Part shown: positions 22,307 through 33,900 of the stretch, in pieces
How the letters are laid out: each line of letters opens with the position of its first letter
How positions within the stretch are numbered: the first letter of the stretch is position 1
Origin: Crotophaga sulcirostris
Lineage: Eukaryota; Chordata; Aves; Cuculiformes; Crotophagidae
Direction: 5' to 3'
Length of the DNA stretch: 64,000 nt
Assembly: GCA_013397455.1 (NCBI GenBank)
Contig: VYZB01000209.1
Coordinates: 1,196,280 to 1,260,279 of the forward strand
Program-made: the position numbers and the translations under genes
Notes under the pieces: generated by a model
The model's database searches: none
Told to the model about the DNA's origin: nothing
What the model saw: only the letters and a program-made list of their open reading frames with translations

Positions 22307-24713
22307 GGCTTTCATTTATTTAGTGAAAAGGTGGAAAATTTCAAACAAGCTTGTATTTTCCTTTTGCTCTGTTCCAACATAGATTTGTGTTCGTATCAAA
22401 CTTCACGGAGTGAGTGTGTTCCTGTCTGTGTCTGTGAGACTACAGAGAAGGAGAGAGAAGAAGAGGATGGAAAGATGGAGGTCCAGCATGCAGAATACCA
22501 GCTCAGGACTTAGGTTCAAGTTTGTCTTCCAGAAAAATTCACTGGCCTTTTCAATCTCACTATCCATACCTTTGGTAACAGCACTGGCCCACCTTACAGG
22601 AATATTTTACACATTTTTTTATTAAAGACTGTTACTATGGTGGAGGGAAATTAGAGAGATAGCTTAGGAGAAGCCAAACATTATTCTACTCCTAAACTTC
22701 AGTTGACAAGGCCAAGTGCATAAGCCTTGGATGGATCCTCAGCACTGTGACAAGGTAGTTTTCTGGCTCAAGCACTGAATCAGGATCCAGAAAGTTTGCA
22801 ACAGATTCCCCAAGTTATTCAGGACTTGTAATTTACTCTTAATTTTCAGTTACCGCTCTCTGAAATGGATTGTGCCCGTTCTTTCCTCCCAGGTTTGGTT
22901 TGCCTTGTACACACAGTTTGTAAACTAGGTTTGTCCCTAATTTTGTATTGTGGGTGGCACGCGGAGGTCCCAGTCCCACCACAGCCCTCTGTGCAGCAAT
23001 CAAGTATGTATCCCTCGACCTGCGCTGCACTGCAGGAGCATGGCTTGCACTCCTTACTTTCAGAGACAAGAACAAAGGGAAAAGAGATCAGGCAACAGCA
23101 GAGACAAGTGCAGATAAGGCCACGGTACCACTTCCACCTCCAGAGCACCTGCTTTTACTCTGCTTCAGTAACTACACTGAGCGTCAGAGAGGCTGTGGCC
23201 ACTGCAGCCCAAGTGTTGCACAGAGCTTGTGCTTCAGCCGGGCCGGCCAGCTGACAGACAGAGCCATAGGAGGAGCAGCAGTGGCAGTGCAGCTGCTGTT
23301 GAGGGTGCTGGTTCTGGTAGCCATGATATTAATTACTTATTCCGCAGACCAAATTTAGAATGGGATGAGGGTCAGCTATGACTGCCACATCATCTATCAG
23401 CTGGAAACTATGTTTGAGTCTAAGCTCCAGCCATACTGCTACTAAATATAAGTTGTTTTGTTGTTGATTTGACTCTGCACTCCCCTGAGTTGCTTTTGCC
23501 TATCAAATAATTAAGTGGTTTGCTTTGTGAGGGCTCCACTGCCAGCACCTCTCAGCGTCCAGAGCTGCACGGATGCAAACATGACAGCTTAGCAGGAGTT
23601 TCAGCTTACCTGGGCAATGGAAAGACCCCAAGTGTTTAGCTCCTGTTTCAGTTTCACAGATTGCTGGCACTGGGTGCCATGAATCAACAGTGGGTGACAT
23701 GAAAGCAGCCTGCACCAGAGGTTTAGCTGCACCTACCCTGACACAAGCTTGTACAGCTTACTCATGAAGTTACGTCCACTTTACAACATCTCTGTACGAA
23801 GATCCAAGACAACTTTAAATACAGCTTGCACAGGTACAGACCAGATGCAGTCACAGCAGCAGAGAGGTCTGCCCAGCCTGCCCACCAGGTGAGTTTCTAC
23901 AACATGGGACTCTCTGCCTCCGTGCCAGGCCCCTGCTGGGGTGGCAACGCCACGGCTGGCAGCTTCGTTACCACAGGGGAGGCTCCACAACTACACTACC
24001 ACCAGGCACAGACAGTACATCTCCCTCATCCGCTTTTGAGGTGGAATCCACTTGTTAACCACACACAGCAACACTGTTACAAACAGACTAAGAACATTTC
24101 TCCATATAAACCACATGAAAATACACTGATTTAACCCACTTTTTAGGCCTGGAAACGTTATGCTGACAGGTAGCTTTGTGTAACAGAAGGCAAGCTCACC
24201 TGGGAGCCAAGAGATCACATTCCTACATCAAAACCCCAGGTAGGGGCTGCAGTACAGCTAAAAGCTGAATCAGCCTTCTCCATACTCTCTGCTGCTGGCC
24301 TACAGTAAGCTGTGAGTGCTTCTCTTCCACGCTACCTGGAACAACTTATTTTGATTCTCTGGCTCCTTTCTCACTCCCTGCTTGCAGTACCTGTCCTAAT
24401 GGTGTGTGCTTCCACACTGACTTGCACAACAAAAGAAATGAGCTGAATAGAAAGCCAAAGGAGTCATTTGGACAGAGGAAGGTAAAACAGCAAAGCTGAA
24501 GAACAAGCATCGCACACGATATCCTGACACTCGCCTGTGAACTTGACACAATATTTAGTTGAACTGCACAACTTTCTTTAAGGTGCAAAATTCATATTTA
24601 CACAGGTGATTTCTTTTCACATTCATGCTGTATGTACAGCTTTCCTTGGGTTCAGTCATTGAGTCCAAACTTTTATTTGCCATCTGGCAATGCATTTGGG
24701 TTTACTTCGAGGA

Positions 24714-24739
24714 GGGGATAGGAAGGGGTGGGGTGGGGG
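24714..24739 (+). other. G-quadruplex motif
   Basis: Four G tracts of 4, 4, 4 and 5 bases are separated by loops of 7, 1 and 1 bases. Short loops and four-layer tracts predict a stable quadruplex. It is on the plus strand, which is the template strand for FGGY transcription, within the 26-kb intron. Confidence 0.75.
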
Positions 24740-27127
24740 TTCCCTCTCTTTTTGCATCTGTATTTGCTTTATGAGCTATGGCTAAGGCATCATTTACACA
24801 TGGGGAACTGGATTGGCTTCTCTCAATTCTTTCCATATGTTCACTTATGCTGTCAAAACATTTTTTCAATCTAATTAATCTGTACACGTCTCTGCTCATT
24901 TCCCCACTCAGTGGATTTTAGCATTTTTGGGGTATCTAGCTGGGACTTTGTCATAAAACCAGCTTCTGCCTACACTTTGCTTTAAGATTACTCCAACAAC
25001 ACAATGAAACTATTCACGTCATTTCACTCTTGTCCATCTAATTATTCTTTCCCTCTTTCCAATACTGTCTGAGGAGACCTTCCTTTTCCTCTCATCTTTC
25101 AGATGTGTTATTTGCCATGCTCCAGTGTCAGCCTGAGGTTAATGAGGTAAATCCCTGCTCTGAGTTTTGATTTAGGATTATTTTTTATCTAGTTAATCTA
25201 ATGTGTGTTTTACTATTAAAAAAACTATACCTCAGAAATATGCTTACCTTTTACCCAATCTGGACTGCATTTGGGAAATCACTCTGGACATGGGCTAATA
25301 AAAAAACCAAGAGACCTCTAAAAAACACCCAAGCTTTTCCACTACTGTAAACCAGTAGAAGCTTGAGATACTAAAACAGAGAGTAAAATTGCATTAAAAT
25401 ATGAAGAGGGCCTTTCTGGTAACCCTACAGACATCCTATCTCCAGCAAAAAATAAAATATCACTTAAGAGAAAAATGATATTTTATAGATATTTAATATT
25501 CAATGTGCAGTGGGCAGACAGTGAAACACAGGAGAAATGAGAAATCCAGGAAGAGTTCAGAGCTGGACTGCACAGCTATTTCTCCTTGTGAAGCGCAAGG
25601 CAGAGAAGATAGCTGTCTGCTATAGAGGGCACTTAGTTTCCTTGCCATGACTGTTACAGGCAAGGAGTTAGCAATCTTTTCTAGCACACTGTTCCACGAA
25701 GTGTTTGTCTCACCAAATTAGAGGATACAAGCGACTAAACCGAGTGAGGGCTGAAGCAAGGCACGCTGATCAGCTAATGACATTGCCCCATCTTGTTAGA
25801 AACCAGACACCCTCTCTTCTCGAGCTCTGAAAATCAGAGGTAGCCAAGGATGAGAAGCTACCCCTCTCATTTGTTCTTCTGCCATTAAAATGGTCCTTCA
25901 AGAAGAGTGCACTTTAAATGCTGGATAAATATTGCTACAAAATTTTAGATTGCTCTTGATTCCTTAAAATCCTAGAAGGTCTAGTCTGACCGGTGCTCCA
26001 GCAGCAGCAAGGAGGAATCCACCTGAACAGTGGGATTTCTGTGGACACAGAATTTGGAGAGATTTGTATGAGGAAACGGTAAGAGCCACATCAGAATAGG
26101 TGTTTTGCTCCCCTTGCTCCTGGCTTGTATCTCTTGGATACAGATACAGTTCTCTTTAGCATTAAAACCTCTCTGTAAGTAGGAATCTCTGTATATGCTC
26201 AACCTCTCCGTGCAATTACATTTATTGCATAGAAAAGCCTGTAGGCACCAACTTACACAAATGTATTGGGAATATACTGTTCTTGTTGGTAGATGTCAAA
26301 AGTTACCCTCATCACTACTCCAGCTATCTGTCAGGCCTGACATTTTTCTATACAAAACCAAATCCAAGGGCTATTAATCCCCACCTGCCTCAGAGCCATA
26401 AAAGAGCCTTTGATTACAGTAATATTGCATAACCTCTTTTAATGAGTAAATCTAAACCTGCAAACCCAGCATTGCCAGCAGGAATTTTTAAAGGTATCTG
26501 AGGCATCTTTTCCTTAGGAGACCTGCTAAGAAAGCATTTGTATTCATTTGGCAAATAGAAAAAGAGCACATTTTATAATTGACTGTGCCCAAAACAATAG
26601 CTGTTTCTGTCTGAAAACAAACCAGTTAGAATTAAAAGTGCAGTTAGCATGTGAGTGAGTCATTGAGTGGTAACAGAGTTTGGCTGGCTCACAGCCTGAG
26701 AGCAAATATAGAACCGTTCTGCCCCGGGCGTTACCTTTAAAGCTGAGATCTTGCAGAGAAGAGCACATTAGACAGTATCCACCTTCCCACCTCCAAATTC
26801 TGGCTAGAGGGGAGGCTTGGTGAGCTTGTTTATAAGCAGTCCTTTTTATCTCTGGGAAAGACAAACAGCACCAAATCCCAGAGGGATGTTCTCACCTTAC
26901 AACACCCAGCTGGTCACCATTCCTACTTTTACTCTGCTGTCCTATTCCATTTCCCATTTTTAAGAAGCCCCCAGTGAGCTGAACCTTGTGGTTCCTATTT
27001 CCAAGCAAACCTTGCCCCTTTACTCACTTTAATAAGAAATTTCTAACCCACTGCTCCTGAACTGCTTATAGGGTAAAGCTCTTCCCAGCACATCTGTGCC
27101 TGTAAGGAGGGCAGTCAGATACGTCAG

Positions 27128-27225
27128 CTCCTGAATTTTAATCTTGGACAAGTCACATCAGCTCCCTGCACCTCAGTTTCTCATATATTCCATGGGAATC
27201 AATAACACCACTAGATTAATATCTA
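27128..27225 (+). repeat. MIR SINE remnant, plus orientation
   Basis: The words CTTGGACAAGTCACATCAGC, CTCCCTGCACCTCAGTTTC and a following ATGGGAATCAATAACACC follow the MIR core in the right order (CTTGGGCAAGTCACTTAACC, then CTCAGTTTCC, then ATGGGGATAATAATACC). It is an ancient, diverged tRNA-derived SINE shared among amniotes. Confidence 0.75.
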
Positions 27226-28914
27226 ACACTTACAAGGGAAATCTAGCCAGTATGGGATGCAACTGAAGAAAAAACACTTTGTGCTTCACGATTTGGCTAA
27301 TCCTAAGAATCGAGCCAATTCCCACTGCTGAGGATCTGGCCTTTCATTTAAAGACAGCAAGCTCAGAGAAGAGATGAATAGCAGACACTCAAATGGCTCA
27401 CAGAGCTTTTCACTTTTAGGTCACCAACCAGAACCTCAGTGAGGTCAGCAAGTGTTTGTGAGTTATCGTGGCATGCAAGCTTTTTATAGTGTCCTTTGCA
27501 AAGGGGACTTACAGGTTTAAAATTATTTTTAATTGTATGCAGTTTTCACAACATGAAACCCTCCATTGTTACAGCTCAGTCACTGTTAACCCTTCGCAAA
27601 GCTACACAGAGAAACTGCTACCACTGTCACCACCTGAACAGCCTGCATTTAAAAATCATACTTGAAGAAGTGTCCTAACTGTGAACTGAGCCTGGATGAC
27701 CTCTGAGCGCCTTTCCTAGCCTGGGGTAGAGGCATAGCCATGAGAGAAAAGTTGTGCTGCAGCTGCACATACTGTTCCTCACTTGTACATAAATTGGGAA
27801 ACGCAGAGCCCAGCTCTGCAGGCTTGTTCTTTACTCCTCACAGTGACTCGCTGGGTCTGCTCGTGAAGAAAGATAAGTATGAGTGCTGGCAGCATCACAG
27901 GCTTATTCTTTGCAGAAAGTACTTTCTGAAAGAAAAAACAAACCAGAAGAAGCAAAAATGAACAACTATATCATTATCTGATGTGCTGAGATCTCAGCAG
28001 AGATCTTCAAAGATCCATATTGTTTACAGCAGCTGATGAATCTAACAAGTGCTGAAGCTGTGCTCTTGCTTAAAGTGCTAACATATTTACAGTTTGCAAT
28101 CCTGTCCTTAGCACTTATCTGTCATTTCAAAACGAATGCTCCTTTTGTACAGGCTAATTACTTGCATGAACACGGCACTAGCTCAAAATCCCAGATTTGT
28201 TTTGCTTTTCCATTAGCAGCAATCTTGTACTTTGGAAATTGCTTAATACAGCAAGTCTTTAAAAAAGCCAGGTTTTGTTCAAAGGTATGTCTTTGGCTGT
28301 GACAAGTCTAAAATGGGAGGAGGGAAACTAAATTACTTTTATCTGATGAAAGTCTTAATTTTACTATACAACTTTTCTAAACACACCCATTGTTCTGCTC
28401 TGGCTTGGTTACTGGTATTACAGTAATGTGTGAAGAGCTATATATAATCAGACAGGATCAGTAACAGGTCTAGCTAAACCATTTGATCAGAAGCAGTTTT
28501 CTCACGCTTTAAAGGATATGGTCTCCCATTCCTGCTCAAATATTTTCTTAAGTCATGAATGCTCTAAATATTAAAAATTGATAAAAACTTCTGAGTTGTA
28601 GTCATGTCATACTACATAAGCCATCTTTCATATGATATACATAGCAATGAAAATTACCACACATAATAAACTGGTTGCAGTTCTAAAGTAAGATTTTGTT
28701 TTCCCATTCAGGAGCCAAAAGATTTTCTCATTATCTGCAACCGGGTTGTCAGTCTACTGGCCTTCCCATTCTTACTTATTTTAATCTACCAAAGCAACAT
28801 CATTAGCATCATAATTAATTTTATTTGCAATTTGCACTCTATCACCTTTAATACAACTTTAAAACCAGCCTCTGAGATACTTAAACATGACTAGATTGGC
28901 TTCACTAATCAGCT

Positions 28915-29000
28915 GGATGAAGAACAAAGTTAAACAACTTGCCCAAAGTCACAGAGTCAGTGACAAAGCCAGGAATAAAACCCCTGTCCTCTGACTCTCG
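28915..29000 (-). repeat. MIR SINE remnant, minus orientation
   Basis: The plus strand carries AACAACTTGCCCAAAGTCAC, then AGAGTCAGTGACAAAGCCAG and a GAATAAAACCCC segment. This is the reverse complement of the MIR core (AAGTAACTTGCCCAAGGTCAC, AGCTAGTAAGTGGCAGAGCC, GATTCGAACCC). It is a clear old copy in the long FGGY intron. Confidence 0.8.
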
Positions 29001-29699
29001 AGTGAGGTGACATGCTTTGTTTCACTCATTGCAAAATTCTGCTTTTATGTATACTAAGGTAAACCCAGAACAACTTGATACTACAGTGGCTTATGTTAGG
29101 TTTGAACTAGTATAGCCAGTGGGTTTGATCCAATACATGCAGTATCTCCCATTACCAGGTTGCTAATAAGAACTACATTGGCAAATGCAGCTTTTTTCCC
29201 TCCGTCACTAAGAAATACTACACTACATTTTACGTGGTATTTGTTTGATCCATAAAGCCAGGCACTTCAGTTCTTATCTCAAGGACACTAAACAAGCCTG
29301 CTGATTTGGGGGGGTGTCTAACATTCCTGGACTTTTGTATCTGTTCCTACTTGAGGAGTTACAGCAGGAGCAGGGATGCTGATACACAAAGAAAAGCCCT
29401 TCCTCCTTAACCCTTACTGCTAACACTGCAGAAAAAATCCAGCATGCATGGGTGGCATATGTGCAGAAACCTGTCCAACTTTAAACCCTAGTGCTGTGTA
29501 GCAAATACAAGGTATTATCTATCCATAGCACATTTTCCTGCTTCCTGAAGTTTCAGTCAAAAGAATGGCAAATGTCATCATTTGTAGAAATGGAGAAAGT
29601 TACAAAACATAGCAAAAAATGTGTATGGGAGGAAAATTCAGCAGGGAAGTTCTAAGGAAGGCAAATAAAATGCTCGTGTGACACAATCTGTGTAATTAG

Positions 29700-29712
29700 C
29701 CACTAGGGGGAA
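29700..29712 (+). promoter_or_regulatory. CTCF-like motif in the FGGY intron
   Basis: CCACTAGGGGGAA matches the CTCF core except for A in place of the C after the G run. It opens a roughly 90-bp GC-rich patch (29700-29790) in otherwise AT-rich intron, which also carries a TTAATTAA-like homeodomain word. Regulatory function is inferred. Confidence 0.35.
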
Positions 29713-30783
29713 CAAGAGTCCCGCTGCTTAATTAAGGTGCAGCCACTTTCAGCGGTGGCCCCGGGGGATTGTCCTTGCCCAGAGAAGCCGGCTGGGCTGT
29801 TGGAACAATTTCTCTAAGTTTCAGAGTGTGACAAAGGTTTTTTGACCTTCAGCTGTGTTTCACTTTCCCCTTTCAGGCCTTGGCAGAAGCAGCGTTCACA
29901 CTCCTTTCATAGTTTCTTGCTGCAATTAAGTATTTTTGCAACTGAAGCACTTGGTAAAAATATTTGAACAAAAACCTGGGAGCAGAAGGGAAACAATGAA
30001 GAAAACTGAGAGGAATAAACCACTTCATGCCTTCTGACCTGCACGACTGAAGCTGCGTGAGAAAAGTGAATGAGGCAAAAAGTAAAAGCCTCACTCACGC
30101 CACTTTTTCTCTGCTGCTGCTGGGGACACAGAACTGTACAACAGCATGGCTGGGGCTGAATCACAGACAAACCATCTTTTCTATTACCATAAATATGACA
30201 AATAAGTAATAGTTACAGCCTGTAAACACAAGACTCAAATTAAACAGAGTGGCCCACCGTAAGCGGGATCCACTCCTACTGGAGCCGACTCAGCCTAAAG
30301 AGTATCAGATGTTACTAGAGCCTTAGAAGGCCTGAGACATAAACTATGTGTGTAAGAGAAAAAGAAGTCAAATGACTCATGACAGGGTTTGTTTTGGTAC
30401 AAATGACTTCTTCTGGCTCTTTGCTTTTAAAGACTTGCCATTTTCAGATCTTGAACAGCCAACCTAGGCAGCTGCTTCCTTAGCCAGTGCCCTTCATTTT
30501 GTGTATAAAGTGCTGGCATTTACAAACTTGTATTCCTCTGGCTGGGGGAGGGCAGTTTATTTTAGCACAACAATCAATGCCATCATAAATCTTCCCTCTT
30601 CCAGTCCAAGAACACTGGCACAGCCCTATCAGTGCCGTGTGGGTATGCTGCACCCATAAAAGTGAGGATACACCACAATGCTCTACTGAAGTCCTACGAG
30701 CCTTGAGAGTAGACCTGTGGGATCAGCACTGAATGAGCCACAAACCACCCCTTCCTTCTTGATTTTTATTACATGAGGACACA

Positions 30784-30993
30784 GTTAAGGGAAAGAGTAG
30801 GGGAAGAAAGACAGAGAACTAAAGAAGAGGAATAAGAAGAAATAGGAGAAGAGATGAAGAATCAATAGATGAGAAAAGAAGAAAAAGCAGAAAAAAGTCA
30901 ACAAAAGAGGCACGAACAAGAAGATGGCAAGAATACAAGAGGGAAGAAGAAACAATATCAGAGTGGGAGTAGGGAGAAGGAGATGGTAGGGAT
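30784..30993 (+). repeat. Polypurine (GA-rich) tract
   Basis: About 210 bp of the plus strand is almost entirely A and G, with only scattered pyrimidines, and is not a regular short-period microsatellite. The minus-strand open frames over it are Leu/Phe/Ser low-complexity artefacts. On the FGGY transcript it is a long polypyrimidine stretch. Confidence 0.8.
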
Positions 30994-33900
30994 ATTGAGG
31001 ACTTAGTGCCAAAAAAGAAAAGCTCCGTTCTCTCCCACACCTGTGTTCTTTCTCATGTTCCTTTTATTCTCTTTCCATGCCAGTTCCCTGGTTCTCCTCT
31101 CGCATAAGTGGAACTTTCATGTCCAGAAAGCCACCAGTTTGACATTTTGTGTCTTACAGCAAACGTGCTGGCTCTCCAATGTTTCCACAGGGGCAAAGTT
31201 ATACAAAGAAAATTAAAAGCAAAGCTTGCTCGGTCTCCCTTTCATGCAATGCAAGAATCATCCCTTAGATGGGACTATTGCAAAATTAAACAACCTTACA
31301 ACCGACCAGTAAATAATGAGTAATGTGCTTGTATATACAATGCTTTTAGACCAACCAGTCAAAGAAAGTGAGGATAGCTCATCACGAAAAGACTCCATTT
31401 ATCAGAAGAGCTTCAAACAGCTTAGCATCTTTAGGATCATTACTCATCTCTTTCACCTAAGCTAAGTGTCAGCTTCCAACCTGGAGGTGAGCACATACCC
31501 AATTTATCTGCTGTAAGATGCTCCAGCACTGCTTCCCTCAGTCTTAAGATAGAGGATTCAATATCTAAACAGAAGCGAGTGATTTCACAACAACAGATAG
31601 GAAAACACTAGTCTGGGAAAACTAGGCAAAAATCAAGTCTTACCAGACATTTTGAAAGCAAAAGGAGTCTTACACAATGCTACTACACTCAGCAATATTT
31701 TGCTGAATGTATCCTATGTGTTTAGCTCAATTCTGGGCTACAGGGCTGGGCAATGAATTGACTTTCCAAGTGAAACACGTTATCATCCTCCAGCCCAGGG
31801 TTTTGAGGGGGAGAGGTTGTGCTGGGCACTGGCACAGCCCTCTCCACATGTTCTTGTCATGCAGAGACTTCAGGGGAAAAAATATGTATTAGAAGTTGGT
31901 TTATTTTCCAGAGTGTTTTCCCTTGGAGGGTCCCCTGTGCTTCCAAAGCTCCAAAAGAAGTGACATGGTTAGATCTAACCCCTCCTCAGTCTGCTTAGCC
32001 GGGGGTGCATTGCCACATCACTTTACTTTGTTCCTTGACTAAACAATGTGCTCCCATCAGAGCTTCCACACCCACACTCCTCCATAAAATTTCTACCTGG
32101 TAAAGGACTACCTGGAAGCTGTGCAGAAAACAGCAACTTACGTAGCAGGTGCTAACACAAACAGGCCCTACGTGGGTCAAAATGTATTTATGTACTGAAG
32201 GTTAGGAAGGCTCAAGGGAATGCAGCCCCTAGAAGTACTACACATTGAGTACATCCCTTATAAATTATTCTTAGCTGAAAACTGCACCTGTGAAAGACTA
32301 CAATCCAACTCACTTTTGCTTATACACCTTATGAGGCACAGCAAGATATGGGAACAGCAGTTCTTATTTCTGTTCTTCTAGTTTTTTTCAACCCTCATCT
32401 GGAGGAGTACTGTTATGCAAAAATCTGCAACTTATGCTTTTCCATCACCCGCTTAGGGTTAGCCTTTCTGCCCAGATTTCCCTCAAGAGTGACCATTATG
32501 GTCTTGCTAATCAGTACGAGGACACTTGTCCCAATAAAAACAAAACAGAGCCATGAAGCAATTTCATATGGGTTCTCTCTACATGTCACTGTCCAAATGC
32601 AAGTATCAAACTGTGTTTCAAAAATATTGAAGCACAGTGGGTGTGAAAAATCGCTTCAAAACAAGAAAGAAAGCAAGAGTTGGGAATGGTTGTTATATGT
32701 CTAGATCTAAGAAACCAAGGAAACAAGAACCTATGACTTAGCTGAACAAAGAAATGAGAATGAAAACTGGATTCCAATTCTGAGGATGAGAAAAGCCAGT
32801 ATGCTAATAAAGCAACTGCCTTCTATGGCTAATAAAACTATTAAAAGTTACAAGGTCTCTCATCAGTTATTTTAGATCCATGATTATATGAAAGGGAATA
32901 AAGAAAAACGTCTTTACTGTTAACCACAATAAAATGATAGTAAACAGAGTCCTGCTAAACTACACAGAGAGAGCAGATTTTGAGAAATAAAGCCCTTTAG
33001 ACACCTTTAGGAGGAAGGACGACATCGTACATGTAAGTTATAAAATTTCTTCAAATATAAGGTGGCAAAAGTATGTCCTGATGGTACGAACTACTGGCAC
33101 CAAATCCCACAACTAAATGATCATAATGTCCTTCAAAAAAATTTATCATGAAAAAACCTCAAGCATTTCAGACAGCCAGTGCTGTGACTCGACACGCTTC
33201 TGCTTTGCCACAGAACAGTCTGATCCCCTGTGTTGACACAGCAAGAGTGCAAATCCCAGATGGAAAATTAATCTCACAATGTAGCCAGATTGAGTTTCCA
33301 GTGCATAACTTGAAGGCTGTTCTGCTCAGTTATTGAAGAGGTGAGGGCAGAGAGAGTTTTAACTTGTTTGACTTCCCAAACATCATTTAAGCAAGACATG
33401 CTGTGAAAAGGACCTTACTGGCCACTGATAGTTACAAAGCATCTGTGGTATCCTTTGTTCTCATCCTCCTTACAAAATAGTGCTGTCACACTTTTCCCTG
33501 CTTAAATGGCCAGGACAGAAGAGGAGTCCAAGGCCAAATGACTTCAGCTGTGTCGCCCAGTACGTGGGTAAAATCTATCCTTAAAATAGAAAGGAGATGG
33601 ATCACAGTACATTTTAAAGAAAGTATCTATCGATTATAAAGACACATTTAGGGTTTCCTCATATTTATGCTTTTCCTCAAGAAAAGACAGGGTCAGCAAG
33701 CTAGAAGAACTGTAAGGTTGTGATATTATTAAATTTCTTCTACAAACTGATCTTAGAATTAAGTCTGCTTAAAAAAAAATCACCTAATTGTACATCTCCT
33801 TAGACAAACTCCACCATGGTCATTTCATGGTTTGTTACAAAAATATGCAGCAGCAGGACCTGAGCTATTCTAGGCAGCATATCTTCTCCTGCTTGCCAGG

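Noticed and set aside
30785..31040. Minus-strand frames rich in Phe, Leu and Ser
   Set aside because: They are translations of the polypurine tract; low complexity, not coding.
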